64,000 nt of DNA from DASWJZ01 sp963739005 (GTDB taxonomy: Bacteria; Pseudomonadota; Alphaproteobacteria; Rhizobiales; Afifellaceae): contig CAVTYQ010000002.1 in the NCBI GenBank assembly GCA_963739005.1, forward strand, positions 248,001-312,000, written 5' to 3'. A program made the translations under genes and the position numbers. Below are positions 1-9,610 of the stretch, piece after piece (the first letter of the stretch is position 1; every line of letters begins with the position of its first letter). The notes below the pieces were generated by a model. It saw only the letters and a program-made list of their open reading frames with translations. It ran no database searches and had not been told where the DNA came from.

Positions 1-2170
1 CCTCGCCCGGCACGAGCCGCAGCGCATCCTCGGGCACGCCCGCCGCATGGAGAAGCGACACCGCCCGGCTAGCGATCCTCGGCGTCTGCTCCGCCGGCTT
101 CGCGAGGACGGAATTGCCGGCGGCGAGCGCTGCCGCCACCTGCCCGGAAAAGATGGCGAGCGGGAAATTCCACGGGCTTATGCAGACGAATGCGCCGCGC
201 CCGCGCAGCCGATAACGGTTCTCCTCGCCGGTCGGTCCGGGGAGGATGGTGTCGCGACCGAAGAGCCGCCGCGCCTCCGCGGCATAGTAACGGCAGAAGT
301 CGGCCGCCTCGCGGACCTCCGCCACGCCGTCGTCGAGCGTCTTCCCGCCTTCGGCCGCAAGAAGCGCAATGAGCCGGTCGCGGCTCTCTTCGATCGCGTC
401 AGCAGCCTTCTCGAGGATCGACGCGCGCGCGTCGGCCGGCGTTGCCTCCCAGACCGGATACGCGGCGACCGCAGCATCGATTGCCGCCCGCGCCGCCTCG
501 GCGCTCGCATCGGCAACCGCCGCGACCGGGCGTGCAGCGGCGAGCCCCGCAAGCAGGACCGAAACGTCGGTCCGGCTTCCGAATTCAAGCCCGCGGGAAT
601 TGCGGCGCGCACCGAAGAGTCTTTCCGGCAGCAAGATGCCCGCATGCCGCGGCGAACGGCCGGCGAGGCTCTTCGACGGCGGCTCGACCAAGCTCTCGAC
701 CGGCACCGTAGGGTCGTTCACGGCATTGACGAACGACGAGTTCGCGCCGTTCTCAAGCAGCCGCCGCACGAGATAGGCGAGCAGCTCCTTGTGGCTGCCG
801 ACCGGTGCGTAGATGCGGCAGTCGTAGCCCTCGCGCGCGTGCACTTCCTTGTAGAGAGCGTCTCCCATCCCATGCAGACGCTGGAACTCGAAGGCCCTCT
901 CCCCGGTATTGTCGCCTGCCATTTCGACGATCGCCGCGACCGTCAGCGCGTTGTGCGTGGCGAACTGCGGATAGAGCCGCGGGCGCGCGGCAAGGAGCCG
1001 CTTGGCGCAGGCGAGATAGCAGAGATCGGTCGCGGGCTTGCGCGTGAAGACCGGAAAGTCGGGAAGCCCGCGCTCCTGCGCGCGCTTCACTTCCGTGTCC
1101 CAGTAGGCGCCTTTCACAAGCCGAACCATCAGGCGGCGGCCTGACGCGGCGGAGGCGGCGGCGAGCCAGTCGATCACCGCCGGCGCGCGTTTCTGGTAGG
1201 CCTGCACGGCGAGCCCCAGGCCCCCCCAACCGGCAAGCGACGGCTCGATCAGGAGCTGCTCGAAGACGTCAAGCGAGAGCTCGAGCCGGTCGGCTTCCTC
1301 GGCGTCGACGGTGAGGTTCAGATCGTGCGCCTTCGCCGCGCGACAGAGCTCGATCAGGCGCGGCACAAGCTCCGCCATCACGCGCGCATGCTGCCGCGCC
1401 ACGTAACGCGGATGCAGCGCCGAGAGCTTGACCGAGATGCCGGGCCTTCCCGGCAAGGCGCCTTCGGCGCTCGCGCCGATCATCGCGATCGCGTTTGAAT
1501 AGGAATCGAAATAGCGCGCCGCGTCCTCCGCCGTGCGCGCGCCCTCGCCGAGCATGTCGAAGGAGTGGCGGTAGCCCCTGCGCCGCGCCTCCCGCGCCCG
1601 GCCAAGCGCGTCCTCGATGGTCTCGCCGAGCACGAACTGGTGCCCGAGGAGCCGCATCGCCTGGCGCGCGGCGGTGCGGACGGTCGGCAGGCCGAGCCGC
1701 TGGCCGAGCTTCGCGATGATGCCTTCCGGCGTTTCCCCCGGATGCACGATGCGCACGGTGACGCCAAGCGCCCAGGTGGTGGCGGAAACGAGCCAGTTCT
1801 CGCTCTCGCGCGCCGCGGCATGCTCCCAGTCGCCGCTCGCGAGCTTGTCTTCGATCAGGCGGTCCTGCGTCGCCGCGTCGGGAACGCGCAAGAGCGCTTC
1901 CGCCAGCGACATCAGCGCCAGCCCCTCTTTGGTGGAGAGGCTGTAGTCGTGCATGAAATCCTCGAGCCCGCCGACGCCGCCGCGCGCGTGGCGGATCGCT
2001 TCGATATAGCGCTTGGCGCGCGCCGCCACGCGCGCGTCCTCTCCCGGCGAATGCTCCGTCTCCGCGAGAAGCCGCGGGACGATTTCCTCGTCGGCGGGCG
2101 CATAGCCGGCTTCGAAGGCGTGGAGGACGCCGCCGCCTTCGGGATTTTGGTGAGCTTCGCGCGCCGTCAT
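1..2170 (-). CDS. putA: Bifunctional proline dehydrogenase / P5C dehydrogenase PutA (3' end off the left edge)
   Basis: Oxidises proline to glutamate in two steps: an FAD proline dehydrogenase, then an NAD-linked pyrroline-5-carboxylate dehydrogenase. Read from ATG 2170 on the minus strand, the first 723 codons are present. The sequence FMHDYSLSTKEGLALM lies near residue 72. The PRODH barrel motif RLVKGAYWDTEVKRAQ lies near 347, followed by YLVRRLLENGANSSFV. The aldehyde dehydrogenase domain starts near 550 and reaches ISPWNFPLAIF near 670; its catalytic Cys and Glu lie beyond the edge. The N-terminus has no ribbon-helix-helix DNA-binding domain, so this is probably not a self-repressing PutA. 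It is divergent from the phosphotransferase gene at 2295 across 124 bp. Confidence 0.93.
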   Translation of the reverse strand, partial: MTAREAHQNPEGGGVLHAFEAGYAPADEEIVPRLLAETEHSPGEDARVAARAKRYIEAIRHARGGVGGLEDFMHDYSLSTKEGLALMSLAEALLRVPDAATQDRLIEDKLASGDWEHAAARESENWLVSATTWALGVTVRIVHPGETPEGIIAKLGQRLGLPTVRTAARQAMRLLGHQFVLGETIEDALGRAREARRRGYRHSFDMLGEGARTAEDAARYFDSYSNAIAMIGASAEGALPGRPGISVKLSALHPRYVARQHARVMAELVPRLIELCRAAKAHDLNLTVDAEEADRLELSLDVFEQLLIEPSLAGWGGLGLAVQAYQKRAPAVIDWLAAASAASGRRLMVRLVKGAYWDTEVKRAQERGLPDFPVFTRKPATDLCYLACAKRLLAARPRLYPQFATHNALTVAAIVEMAGDNTGERAFEFQRLHGMGDALYKEVHAREGYDCRIYAPVGSHKELLAYLVRRLLENGANSSFVNAVNDPTVPVESLVEPPSKSLAGRSPRHAGILLPERLFGARRNSRGLEFGSRTDVSVLLAGLAAARPVAAVADASAEAARAAIDAAVAAYPVWEATPADARASILEKAADAIEESRDRLIALLAAEGGKTLDDGVAEVREAADFCRYYAAEARRLFGRDTILPGPTGEENRYRLRGRGAFVCISPWNFPLAIFSGQVAAALAAGNSVLAKPAEQTPRIASRAVSLLHAAGVPEDALRLVPGE

Positions 2171-2294
2171 CGCCGATTCTGCCGCTCTGTGGACTGTGAC
2201 GCCGGAACGGCGGACGGTCGAGTCCCCGCCTCGGCCTTCTTGCGCGAAATCGGATATGGTCGCGCGCCCACGACTGGAGCCGGAAGAAGGCGCC

Positions 2295-3248
<954 letters not shown>

Positions 3249-3282
3249 GACAAGCGTGACGAGCGCGTGCTAGTTCTCGCCC

Positions 3283-4059
3283 ATGCCAAAACCCTCTCCC
3301 GCCGATCTCCTCGAAGCCGCGCTGAAAATCAGCGAGGCGGCAGCAGCGATTCCGATGCGCTATTTCCGCGCTGGGATCGCCGTGGAGGACAAGCCGGACG
3401 AAAGCCCCGTCACGATCGCCGACCGCGAGACGGAGAAGACGATCCGCGCCGCGATCGAGGCGCGCTTTCCGAGCCACGGCATCTTCGGAGAAGAGTTCGG
3501 CAAAAGCCATGCGGACGCCGAATTCACCTGGATCATCGATCCGATCGACGGTACGCGCTCCTTCATCTGCGGCGCGCCGCTCTTCGGCATGCTGCTTGGC
3601 GTGCTGCACAACGGCGCACCCGTCGCTGGCGTGATCCGCATGCCGGCGCTCGGCGAGGTTTTCGGCGGCTGCCGCAACGCTGGCGCAACGATGAACGGCG
3701 CGCCCATCCGCTGCCGCAGCGGCGTGACGCCAAGCAATGCCCGCCTCTTCATCAACGAAGCGAACCGCATGCTGACCAAGGCGCCGGAGCGCTTGGCGCG
3801 GCTCATGCAATTCGGCCACACGCGCCGCTTCTTCAACGACTGCTATCCGTTCGCGCTGCTCGCCATGGGCCAGATCGACGCCGCCGTCGATTCCGACCTG
3901 CAGCCCTACGACTACCTGCCGGTCGTGCCGGTGGTGGAAGCCGCCGGCGGCATCATCACCGACTGGAAGGGTAGAAAGCTCGGGCTCAATTCCGACGGCA
4001 CCGTCGTCGCAGCCGCGACGGCCGAGCTTCACGGGGCAGTGATGGAACTGCTTGGGTAG
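3283..4059 (+). CDS. hisN: Inositol-monophosphatase-family phosphatase, probably histidinol-phosphatase
   Basis: Mg-dependent phosphomonoesterase of 258 aa. The family metal motifs are intact: GEEFG with Glu70-71, DPIDGTRSF with Asp86 and Asp89, and a C-terminal YDYLP...EAAGG block. DPIDGTRSF followed by a G-x-PLFG stretch, rather than DPLDGT-N-F, is the variant seen in HisN-type histidinol-phosphate phosphatases, which do the penultimate step of histidine synthesis in many Alphaproteobacteria. No other his gene is nearby, so the assignment rests on the motif variant. An inositol or nucleotide phosphatase role is the alternative. It lies 34 bp after the kinase and 42 bp before the dehydrogenase. 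Confidence 0.75.
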   Translation: MPKPSPADLLEAALKISEAAAAIPMRYFRAGIAVEDKPDESPVTIADRETEKTIRAAIEARFPSHGIFGEEFGKSHADAEFTWIIDPIDGTRSFICGAPLFGMLLGVLHNGAPVAGVIRMPALGEVFGGCRNAGATMNGAPIRCRSGVTPSNARLFINEANRMLTKAPERLARLMQFGHTRRFFNDCYPFALLAMGQIDAAVDSDLQPYDYLPVVPVVEAAGGIITDWKGRKLGLNSDGTVVAAATAELHGAVMELLG

Positions 4060-4101
4060 ACGAACCGCCCGACGGGGATTCACCTGGTACGGTACGGCCG
4101 G

Positions 4102-5178
4102 ATGAAAAAATACAGGATCGCAGCCATTCCGGGCGACGGCATCGGGAGCGAAGTCGTCTCGGCGGGCATCGAGGTACTGAATGCCGTCGCCGCACGGGAC
4201 GGCAGCTTTGAATTTCAGGTCGACCATTTCGATTGGGGTGGTGAGTACTACAAGAAGCACGGCCTCATGATGCCTGCGAACGGTCGCGATCAGATCCGCG
4301 ATCATCATGCGATCCTGTTCGGCTCGGCCGGCCATCCGGACATCCCGGATCACATCACGCTATGGGGACTTAGGCTCGCCATTTGCCAACCGTTCGACCA
4401 ATACGCGAATGTGCGGCCGACGCGCGTGCTGCCCGGCATTACCTCGCCGCTCCGCAACGTAAGTGGCAAAGAGCTCGATTGGGTGATCGTCCGCGAAAAT
4501 TCCGAGGGCGAATATGCCGGCGTTGGCGGGCGCGTTCACCAAGGCTCGCCGCTGGAAGCGGCAACCGACGTCGCCATGTTCACCCGGCCGGGCGTCGAGC
4601 GGATCATGCGATTCGCCTTCAGGCTTGCACAGTCAAGGCCGCGCAGGTTGCTGACCGTCGTTACAAAGTCCAACGCACTGCGCCACGCCATGGTCATGTG
4701 GGACGAGATTGCAGCCGAGATTGCGCGCGAGTTTCCGGATGTCACCTGGGACAAGATGCTGGTCGATGCGATGACCGCGCGCATGGTGACGAAGCCACAG
4801 TCGATCGATACGATTGTAGCGACCAACCTGCACGCCGACATCCTGTCCGACCTGGCGGCGGCTCTGGCCGGCTCCCTGGGCATCGCCCCAACAGCCAACC
4901 TCAATCCGGAGCGGGCCTTCCCATCCATGTTCGAGCCGATCCACGGTTCGGCCTTCGACATCATGGGCAAGGGGATTGCTAACCCAATCGGAACGTTTTG
5001 GTCAGCCGTCATGCTCCTGGAGCACCTCGGCGAGAATGCCGCGGCGACACGCCTCATGAAGGCTGTCGAACGGGTCACGGCCGATCCACGCTTTCACACG
5101 CCTGATCTCGGCGGCAACGCTGCGACTGACGAAGTTACGGCAGCGGTGATCGACGCGATCCGCGGCGCCAACATCTAA
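4102..5178 (+). CDS. ttuC: Tartrate dehydrogenase / D-malate dehydrogenase (IMDH-like decarboxylating family)
   Basis: NAD- and divalent-metal-dependent beta-hydroxyacid dehydrogenase of 358 aa. It opens with IAAIPGDGIG and has FDWGGEYYKKHGLMMP, DHITLWGLRL and FDQYANVRPTRVLPG. These are characteristic of TtuC/DmlA tartrate and D-malate dehydrogenases rather than LeuB or Icd. Metal-binding aspartates lie in NLHADILSDLAAALAGSLG and the catalytic Lys in VTKSNALR. It likely channels tartrate or D-malate into central metabolism. It ends 82 bp before the convergent Anbu gene. The gap holds a small inverted repeat (5201-5223) without a U-tract. Confidence 0.85.
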   Translation: MKKYRIAAIPGDGIGSEVVSAGIEVLNAVAARDGSFEFQVDHFDWGGEYYKKHGLMMPANGRDQIRDHHAILFGSAGHPDIPDHITLWGLRLAICQPFDQYANVRPTRVLPGITSPLRNVSGKELDWVIVRENSEGEYAGVGGRVHQGSPLEAATDVAMFTRPGVERIMRFAFRLAQSRPRRLLTVVTKSNALRHAMVMWDEIAAEIAREFPDVTWDKMLVDAMTARMVTKPQSIDTIVATNLHADILSDLAAALAGSLGIAPTANLNPERAFPSMFEPIHGSAFDIMGKGIANPIGTFWSAVMLLEHLGENAAATRLMKAVERVTADPRFHTPDLGGNAATDEVTAAVIDAIRGANI

Positions 5179-5260
5179 GGGATGCGATCAGCAGCCTTTT
5201 CGAGACTAGAGCGAGCCGTCTCGTATGAGCCCTGGTTGAAAGGTGCGAGGCGCTCCGCCC

Positions 5261-6097
5261 TTATGAATCGACTGCGTTGATCCAGCCGGCCGTCGCCTGC
5301 GCGATCGGCTCGTCCGGCAACTCGAAGTCGGCCGGACCGGTCGTCTTCAGGATATCGATCGGCTCGCCGCCGTCTCCGTATTCGTCGATATGGGCGAAGG
5401 CGTCCCTGATCGCGCTCGACCAGGCGGCGGAAAGCTTGCCGAAATAGGGGTCGCCGTCGTCGATCCGCCGCTGCTCGCCGACTTTCAGCTCGTCCTTGCG
5501 GTAGATCAGCAGGTCGATCGGCATGCCGACCGAGAGATTGGACCGCAGCGTCGAATCGAATGAGATCAGGATGAGCTTCGCCGCCACCCCCATGCGCATG
5601 TCGGGCTTGGCGACACGGTCGAGGATCGGCTTGCCGTATTTGTGCTCGCCGATCTGAAAGTAGGCGGTGTCCTTCGTCGCTTCGATGAAGTTGCCCTCCT
5701 GGTAGATCTGGAAGAGGCGCGGCGTGTCCCCGGCGATCTGACCGCCGAGGATGAAGGAAGCGCTGAAGAGCGTCGGGTTCTCGTCGATCAGCTCCTTCTC
5801 GTTGCGTCTCAGTCCCCTGACCGTCTCGCCGACGAGGCGGGCTGCCTGAAACATCGTGGCGACGTTCGCCAGCGAATGTTCGTCCGGTCCAAGATCGATC
5901 TTCTCGTTCAGGAGCGAGATCACCGACTGTGTGAAGGCCAGATTCCCCGCCGACAGCATGACGAGCACGCGGTCGCCCTTGCGCTCCCAGACATGCATCT
6001 TGGAGAAGGTCGCGACGTTGTCGAAACCGGCATTCGTCCGCGTGTCCGAAGCGAAAACGATGCCGCGGTCGAGCCGCAATCCCACGCAATAGGTCAT
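5261..6097 (-). CDS. anbu: Anbu, proteasome-like ancestral beta-subunit peptidase
   Basis: N-terminal-nucleophile hydrolase of the Anbu branch of the proteasome/HslV family, 278 aa. It begins MTYCVGLRLDRG and continues FASDTRTNAG. After Met removal Thr2 would be the nucleophile, with the nearby SDTRTNAG stretch forming the conserved active-site strand. Published Anbu structures are open-ring self-assemblies without an obvious ATPase partner, and no unfoldase gene is present here either. It is the last gene of the four-gene operon 9325-5261, 26 bp after the transglutaminase-like gene. This context is the known conserved Anbu neighbourhood and suggests turnover or maturation of a peptide made by the ATP-grasp/alpha-E pair. 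Confidence 0.9.
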   Translation of the reverse strand: MTYCVGLRLDRGIVFASDTRTNAGFDNVATFSKMHVWERKGDRVLVMLSAGNLAFTQSVISLLNEKIDLGPDEHSLANVATMFQAARLVGETVRGLRRNEKELIDENPTLFSASFILGGQIAGDTPRLFQIYQEGNFIEATKDTAYFQIGEHKYGKPILDRVAKPDMRMGVAAKLILISFDSTLRSNLSVGMPIDLLIYRKDELKVGEQRRIDDGDPYFGKLSAAWSSAIRDAFAHIDEYGDGGEPIDILKTTGPADFELPDEPIAQATAGWINAVDS

Positions 6098-6123
6098 TGC
6101 GAATCTCCTGAGACGCCGCGCAT

Positions 6124-6927
6124 CTATTGCTGCTGCTGGCGCACGATCACGTCAACTCTAAGCGATTCGGCCCCGCCGCCGCGCCGCGCCCCGGTGATCG
6201 GGGCCGCCGACGCCGCGTCGAAGCCGCAGGCGAGCCGGACGTAGCGCTCCGTCGGGCAGATGTGATTGGCGGGGTCGAACCCGACCCAACCGAGGTCGTC
6301 GAGGAAGGCCTCCGCCCAAGCGTGATGCGCGACGGCGTTCTCCTCGCCTTCGACGTGCAGATAACCGGTGACGTAGCGTGCCGGAATCCCGAGCCGCCGC
6401 GTCGCGGCGATGAAGATATGGGCGTGATCCTGGCAGACCCCCTGCCCTGCCGCGAAGGCGTCGACCGCAGTCGTCTCCGAATGCGTGGCGTCGGTGTCAT
6501 AGACGACGCGCGTGGCGATCGCCTCCAGAAGATGGTGCAGCCGGTCGAGCGGCCGGCGCTCGGGGACCTCGTCGGCGAGCGCGTCGATCGCCGCGGAGGA
6601 TTCGGTCCGCGGCGTCGCCCTGAGGAACACTCGCGGGTTTGCCGCCTCGCCGATCTTCCCCACCATGCCGTCGCGGTCGAAGGTCTCGACCTCGCCCGCT
6701 GCCGTGATCTCCAGCGTCTCGTAGGGCCGGCTGTGCGTGATCAGGTGGATGCGGTTGCCGAAGCCGTCGACGTAGGTGGCGGCGTGTTCGATTCCCTCCG
6801 CCTCGATCGCCCACGACAGGACCTTCTGCGACTGGTTGTCGGAGGGGGTCAGGCGAAGCCTCTGCACAGCGAAGGAGCTGACCGTGTCGTAGGCGTAGTG
6901 CGTGGTGTGGCGGATCGAGACCAGCAT
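6124..6927 (-). CDS. Transglutaminase-like cysteine protease of the Anbu operon (COG1305)
   Basis: Predicted cytoplasmic papain-fold peptidase or amidase, 267 aa from ATG 6927. It has the family's N-terminal beta-strand domain (RHTTHYAYDTVSSFAVQRLR) and an intact triad: Cys165 in GQGVCQDHAH, His202 in HHAWAE and Asp218 in GFDPANH. There is no signal peptide. The start lies 5 bp after the alpha-E stop and is the only one consistent with family alignment; an upstream in-frame extension runs back into the alpha-E gene and was discarded. In this gene context the protein is thought to cut or transfer isopeptide/peptide bonds formed by the amidoligase module. The substrate is unknown. Confidence 0.88.
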   Translation of the reverse strand: MLVSIRHTTHYAYDTVSSFAVQRLRLTPSDNQSQKVLSWAIEAEGIEHAATYVDGFGNRIHLITHSRPYETLEITAAGEVETFDRDGMVGKIGEAANPRVFLRATPRTESSAAIDALADEVPERRPLDRLHHLLEAIATRVVYDTDATHSETTAVDAFAAGQGVCQDHAHIFIAATRRLGIPARYVTGYLHVEGEENAVAHHAWAEAFLDDLGWVGFDPANHICPTERYVRLACGFDAASAAPITGARRGGGAESLRVDVIVRQQQQ

Positions 6928-6932
6928 CGCGC

Positions 6933-7880
6933 TCAGCCGAAATTGTAGTCGGCCGACACGGCGGCGGTCAGCCGGTTGTTGCGCGCGATGAAGCCGGTCA
7001 AGAACTCGTGCAGCCCGGCCTGGAAAATCGTGTCCATGTTCATCGTCATCAGCATGCTCCGCGTCTCCGCGACAAGATCGGCGGAGAGCGTGCGCTGGCC
7101 GTAAAGCGTGCAGAGTCCTTCGATCGCCGCGCCGAGCCAGTCGTAGCAGAAGCGCAGCGAGCGCGGCATTTCCGCGTGCAGGATCAGGAAGTCGGCGACG
7201 TTCCACGGCCGGTAGGTTTCGTGGAACACATGGCGGTAGGCGCGGTGCGCGGAGACTGAGCGCAGGATCGTCTCCCACTGATAGGTGTCGATCTCGCCGC
7301 CGATCATCTGGTTGCTCGGCAGGAGAATGAAATACTTCACGTCGAGGATGCGCGCGGTGTTGTCGGCGCGCTCCACAAAGGCGCCGAGCTGGCTGAAGAA
7401 GTAGCCGTCGTCGCGCAGGATGGTGCCAAGCAGCGAGCCGCGGAAAAGCGCGGCGCGCTGCCTGATCCAGTCGATCAGCTCCGGCACCTGCGCCGGCGTC
7501 GTGTCCTTTGGTCTAAGCGCATCGAAGGCGAGCCACGTCGAGTTCATGGCCTCCCACATGTCGCGCGTGATCTTGGTGCGCACGGCGCGGGCGTTGGTGC
7601 GCGCGCTCCTCAGGCACGAGCGCACCGAAGACGCGTTGTCGTCGTCGAAGAGGAGGAAATTGACCGCCTTCTCGAACGAGGTGTCGCCGTATTTCGCCAC
7701 GAACTGGTCGACGACGCCGGCGCTGCGCAGCGTCGAATACCATTCCTCGCGAAACCCGTCGCCGCTGTCGGCTGTGATGAGCGAGATGCGAACGCCGACC
7801 TCGGCGAGCCGCGCCATATTCTCCGCGCGCTCGATATTCCGCGACATCCAGAACAGGCTCTCGGCGGTGCGGCCCAGCAT
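6933..7880 (-). CDS. Alpha-E domain protein (COG2307)
   Basis: All-helical protein of 315 aa, starting MLGRTAESLFWMSRNIERAEN, the hallmark of the alpha-E family. Further family stretches are GTILRDDGYFFSQLGAFVERADNTARILD near the middle and YDWLGAAIEGLCTLYG near the C-terminus. Alpha-E proteins are almost always encoded next to a circularly permuted ATP-grasp ligase and a transglutaminase-like protein; a role as a helper in peptide or amide synthesis has been proposed from context. ATG 7880 lies 2 bp after the ATP-grasp stop, so translation is probably coupled. The longer in-frame reading back to 8270 overlaps the ATP-grasp gene and is not used. Confidence 0.88.
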   Translation of the reverse strand: MLGRTAESLFWMSRNIERAENMARLAEVGVRISLITADSGDGFREEWYSTLRSAGVVDQFVAKYGDTSFEKAVNFLLFDDDNASSVRSCLRSARTNARAVRTKITRDMWEAMNSTWLAFDALRPKDTTPAQVPELIDWIRQRAALFRGSLLGTILRDDGYFFSQLGAFVERADNTARILDVKYFILLPSNQMIGGEIDTYQWETILRSVSAHRAYRHVFHETYRPWNVADFLILHAEMPRSLRFCYDWLGAAIEGLCTLYGQRTLSADLVAETRSMLMTMNMDTIFQAGLHEFLTGFIARNNRLTAAVSADYNFG

Positions 7881-7882
7881 GT

Positions 7883-9325
7883 CTAGTCCTGCAACACCCA
7901 GGTGTCCTTGGTGCCGCCGCCCTGCGAGGAGTTGACCACGAGCGAGCCCTTCTTCAGCGCGACGCGCGTCAAGCCACCCGGCACGAGGCGCACGCGGTCG
8001 CCGACGAGAACGTAGGGCCTGAGGTCCACGTGGCGCGGCGCGATCCCGCTCTGCGTCACCGAGAGGCAGGTCGAGATGGCGAGTGTCGGCTGCGCGATGT
8101 AGTTTCTCGGCCGTGCCTTCAGCTTCCGGCGGAACGCTTCGATCTCGCGGCGGCTTGCGGCCGGGCCGACAAGCATGCCGTAGCCGCCGGAGCCGTGCAC
8201 CTCCTTCACCACCAGCTCCGGAAGATGCGCGAGCACGTATTCGAACTCTTCCCGGACCGCGCAGCGCCAAGTCGGGACGTTCTTAAGGATCGGACGCTGG
8301 CCGGTGTAGAACTGGATGATCTCGGGGACGTAGGCATAGACCGCCTTGTCGTCGGCGATGCCGCCGCCCGGTGCGTTGACGATGGTGACGCGGCCGGCGC
8401 GGTAGAGGTCCATCAGGCCGGGCACGCCGAGCGACGAGTTGGGGCGGAACGTCAGCGGATCGAGAAAGGCGTCATCGAGCCGGCGGTAGATGACGTCGAG
8501 GCGCTCGCGCCCCTGCGTCGTGCGCATGTAGAGATAGCCGTCCTCGATGAAGAGGTCCTGCCCTTCGACCAGCTCGACGCCCATCTGGTCGGCGAGGAAG
8601 GAATGCTCGAAGAAGGCGGAGTTGTAGATGCCGGGCGTCAGCACCGCGACCTTCGGGTCGCCGACGCAGGCCGGCGGCGCCACCGCCTGCAGGGTTCGAA
8701 GCAGGAGCTCAGGATATTGCGAAACCGGCGCGACCCGGTGGCTGGCGAAAAGCTCCGGGAAGAGATGCATCATCGTTTCCCGGTTCTCCAGCATGTAGGA
8801 GACGCCGGAGGGCGTTCGCAGATTGTCTTCGAGCACATAGAACTCGTTCTCGCTCACGCGCACGAGGTCTACGCCGATGATATGGGCGTAGATGTTGAGC
8901 GGCGGCGAGTGGCCGATCATTTCGGGAAGGTAGGCGTCGTTCGCCATGACCAGGTCGGCGGGGACGCGGCCGGCGCGGATGATTTCCTGGCGATGGTAGA
9001 TATCGTGGATGAAGGCATTGAGCGCTCTGACGCGCTGCTCGATGCCACGCTCCAGAAGGCGCCATTCGGCCGCGGAAACGATGCGCGGAACGAGGTCGAA
9101 GGGGATCAGGCGCTCAAGCGCGTTCTCCGTCCCGTAAACCGAGAACGTGATGCCGAGCCGGCGGAAGATCAATTCGGCTTCCTGCTGCTTGCGCTTCAGG
9201 CTGCCCTTCGATTGACCCTCGAGCCATTGCGCGACCTGCGCGTAGGATGGCCGGACTGTCCCTCCGGCGTCCAACATCTCGTTGAACGCCTCCGTCGCGG
9301 AGACCTCACCACCCTGAACGTTCAC
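7883..9325 (-). CDS. Circularly permuted ATP-grasp ligase of the Anbu operon (COG2308)
   Basis: Predicted ATP-dependent carboxylate-amine ligase, 480 aa, of the circularly permuted ATP-grasp type 2 family. Visible blocks are EDNLRTPSGVSYMLENRE (residues about 163-180), LTPGIYNSAFFEHSFLAD, VVKEVHGSGGYGMLVGP (nucleotide-binding region) and the C-terminal SSQGGGTKDTWVL. The family is predicted to form peptide bonds without the ribosome. It is the first gene of the operon, with 285 bp of non-coding DNA upstream. Start GTG/ATG near 9325 gives MNVQGGEVSATEAFNEML. The order ATP-grasp, alpha-E, transglutaminase, Anbu is complete and intact here. Confidence 0.9.
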   Translation of the reverse strand: MNVQGGEVSATEAFNEMLDAGGTVRPSYAQVAQWLEGQSKGSLKRKQQEAELIFRRLGITFSVYGTENALERLIPFDLVPRIVSAAEWRLLERGIEQRVRALNAFIHDIYHRQEIIRAGRVPADLVMANDAYLPEMIGHSPPLNIYAHIIGVDLVRVSENEFYVLEDNLRTPSGVSYMLENRETMMHLFPELFASHRVAPVSQYPELLLRTLQAVAPPACVGDPKVAVLTPGIYNSAFFEHSFLADQMGVELVEGQDLFIEDGYLYMRTTQGRERLDVIYRRLDDAFLDPLTFRPNSSLGVPGLMDLYRAGRVTIVNAPGGGIADDKAVYAYVPEIIQFYTGQRPILKNVPTWRCAVREEFEYVLAHLPELVVKEVHGSGGYGMLVGPAASRREIEAFRRKLKARPRNYIAQPTLAISTCLSVTQSGIAPRHVDLRPYVLVGDRVRLVPGGLTRVALKKGSLVVNSSQGGGTKDTWVLQD

Positions 9326-9610
9326 GACGCTCCGTCACCCGGTTTTCTGCGAGGTTAAAGTCTGCCGCTTATCTGGTCACGCCCGAATCTCGTGCGCAAG
9401 CTGCCTATCCGCTGGGCAACGCGAAGGAGTCGCGAATGCTTAGCGGAAGCCGTCAGGATTTTCGAGAATTCGCGCCACCTTGGGCTTTTGGGGAGGGCGG
9501 CGCGGCCGAGAAGCCCGGCCTGCCCCAGGGACGCGAATCCGGGGCGGCGCCGTCCTCGGCGATATCGATGCAAGAGGCTTGCCAATCGGCCCGCAGGCGG
9601 CACACGCGCC

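Noticed and set aside
5201..5223. Inverted repeat CGAGAC-N11-GTCTCG between ttuC and the Anbu gene
   Set aside because: No U-tract follows on either strand (a TTTT precedes it on plus), the stem is only 6 bp, and no link to regulation is visible.
9355..9603. An 82-codon minus-strand frame between the GGDEF gene and the ATP-grasp gene
   Set aside because: No ribosome site, Arg/Leu/Gly-rich translation, no motif. The interval is better explained as leader and promoter DNA of the Anbu operon.
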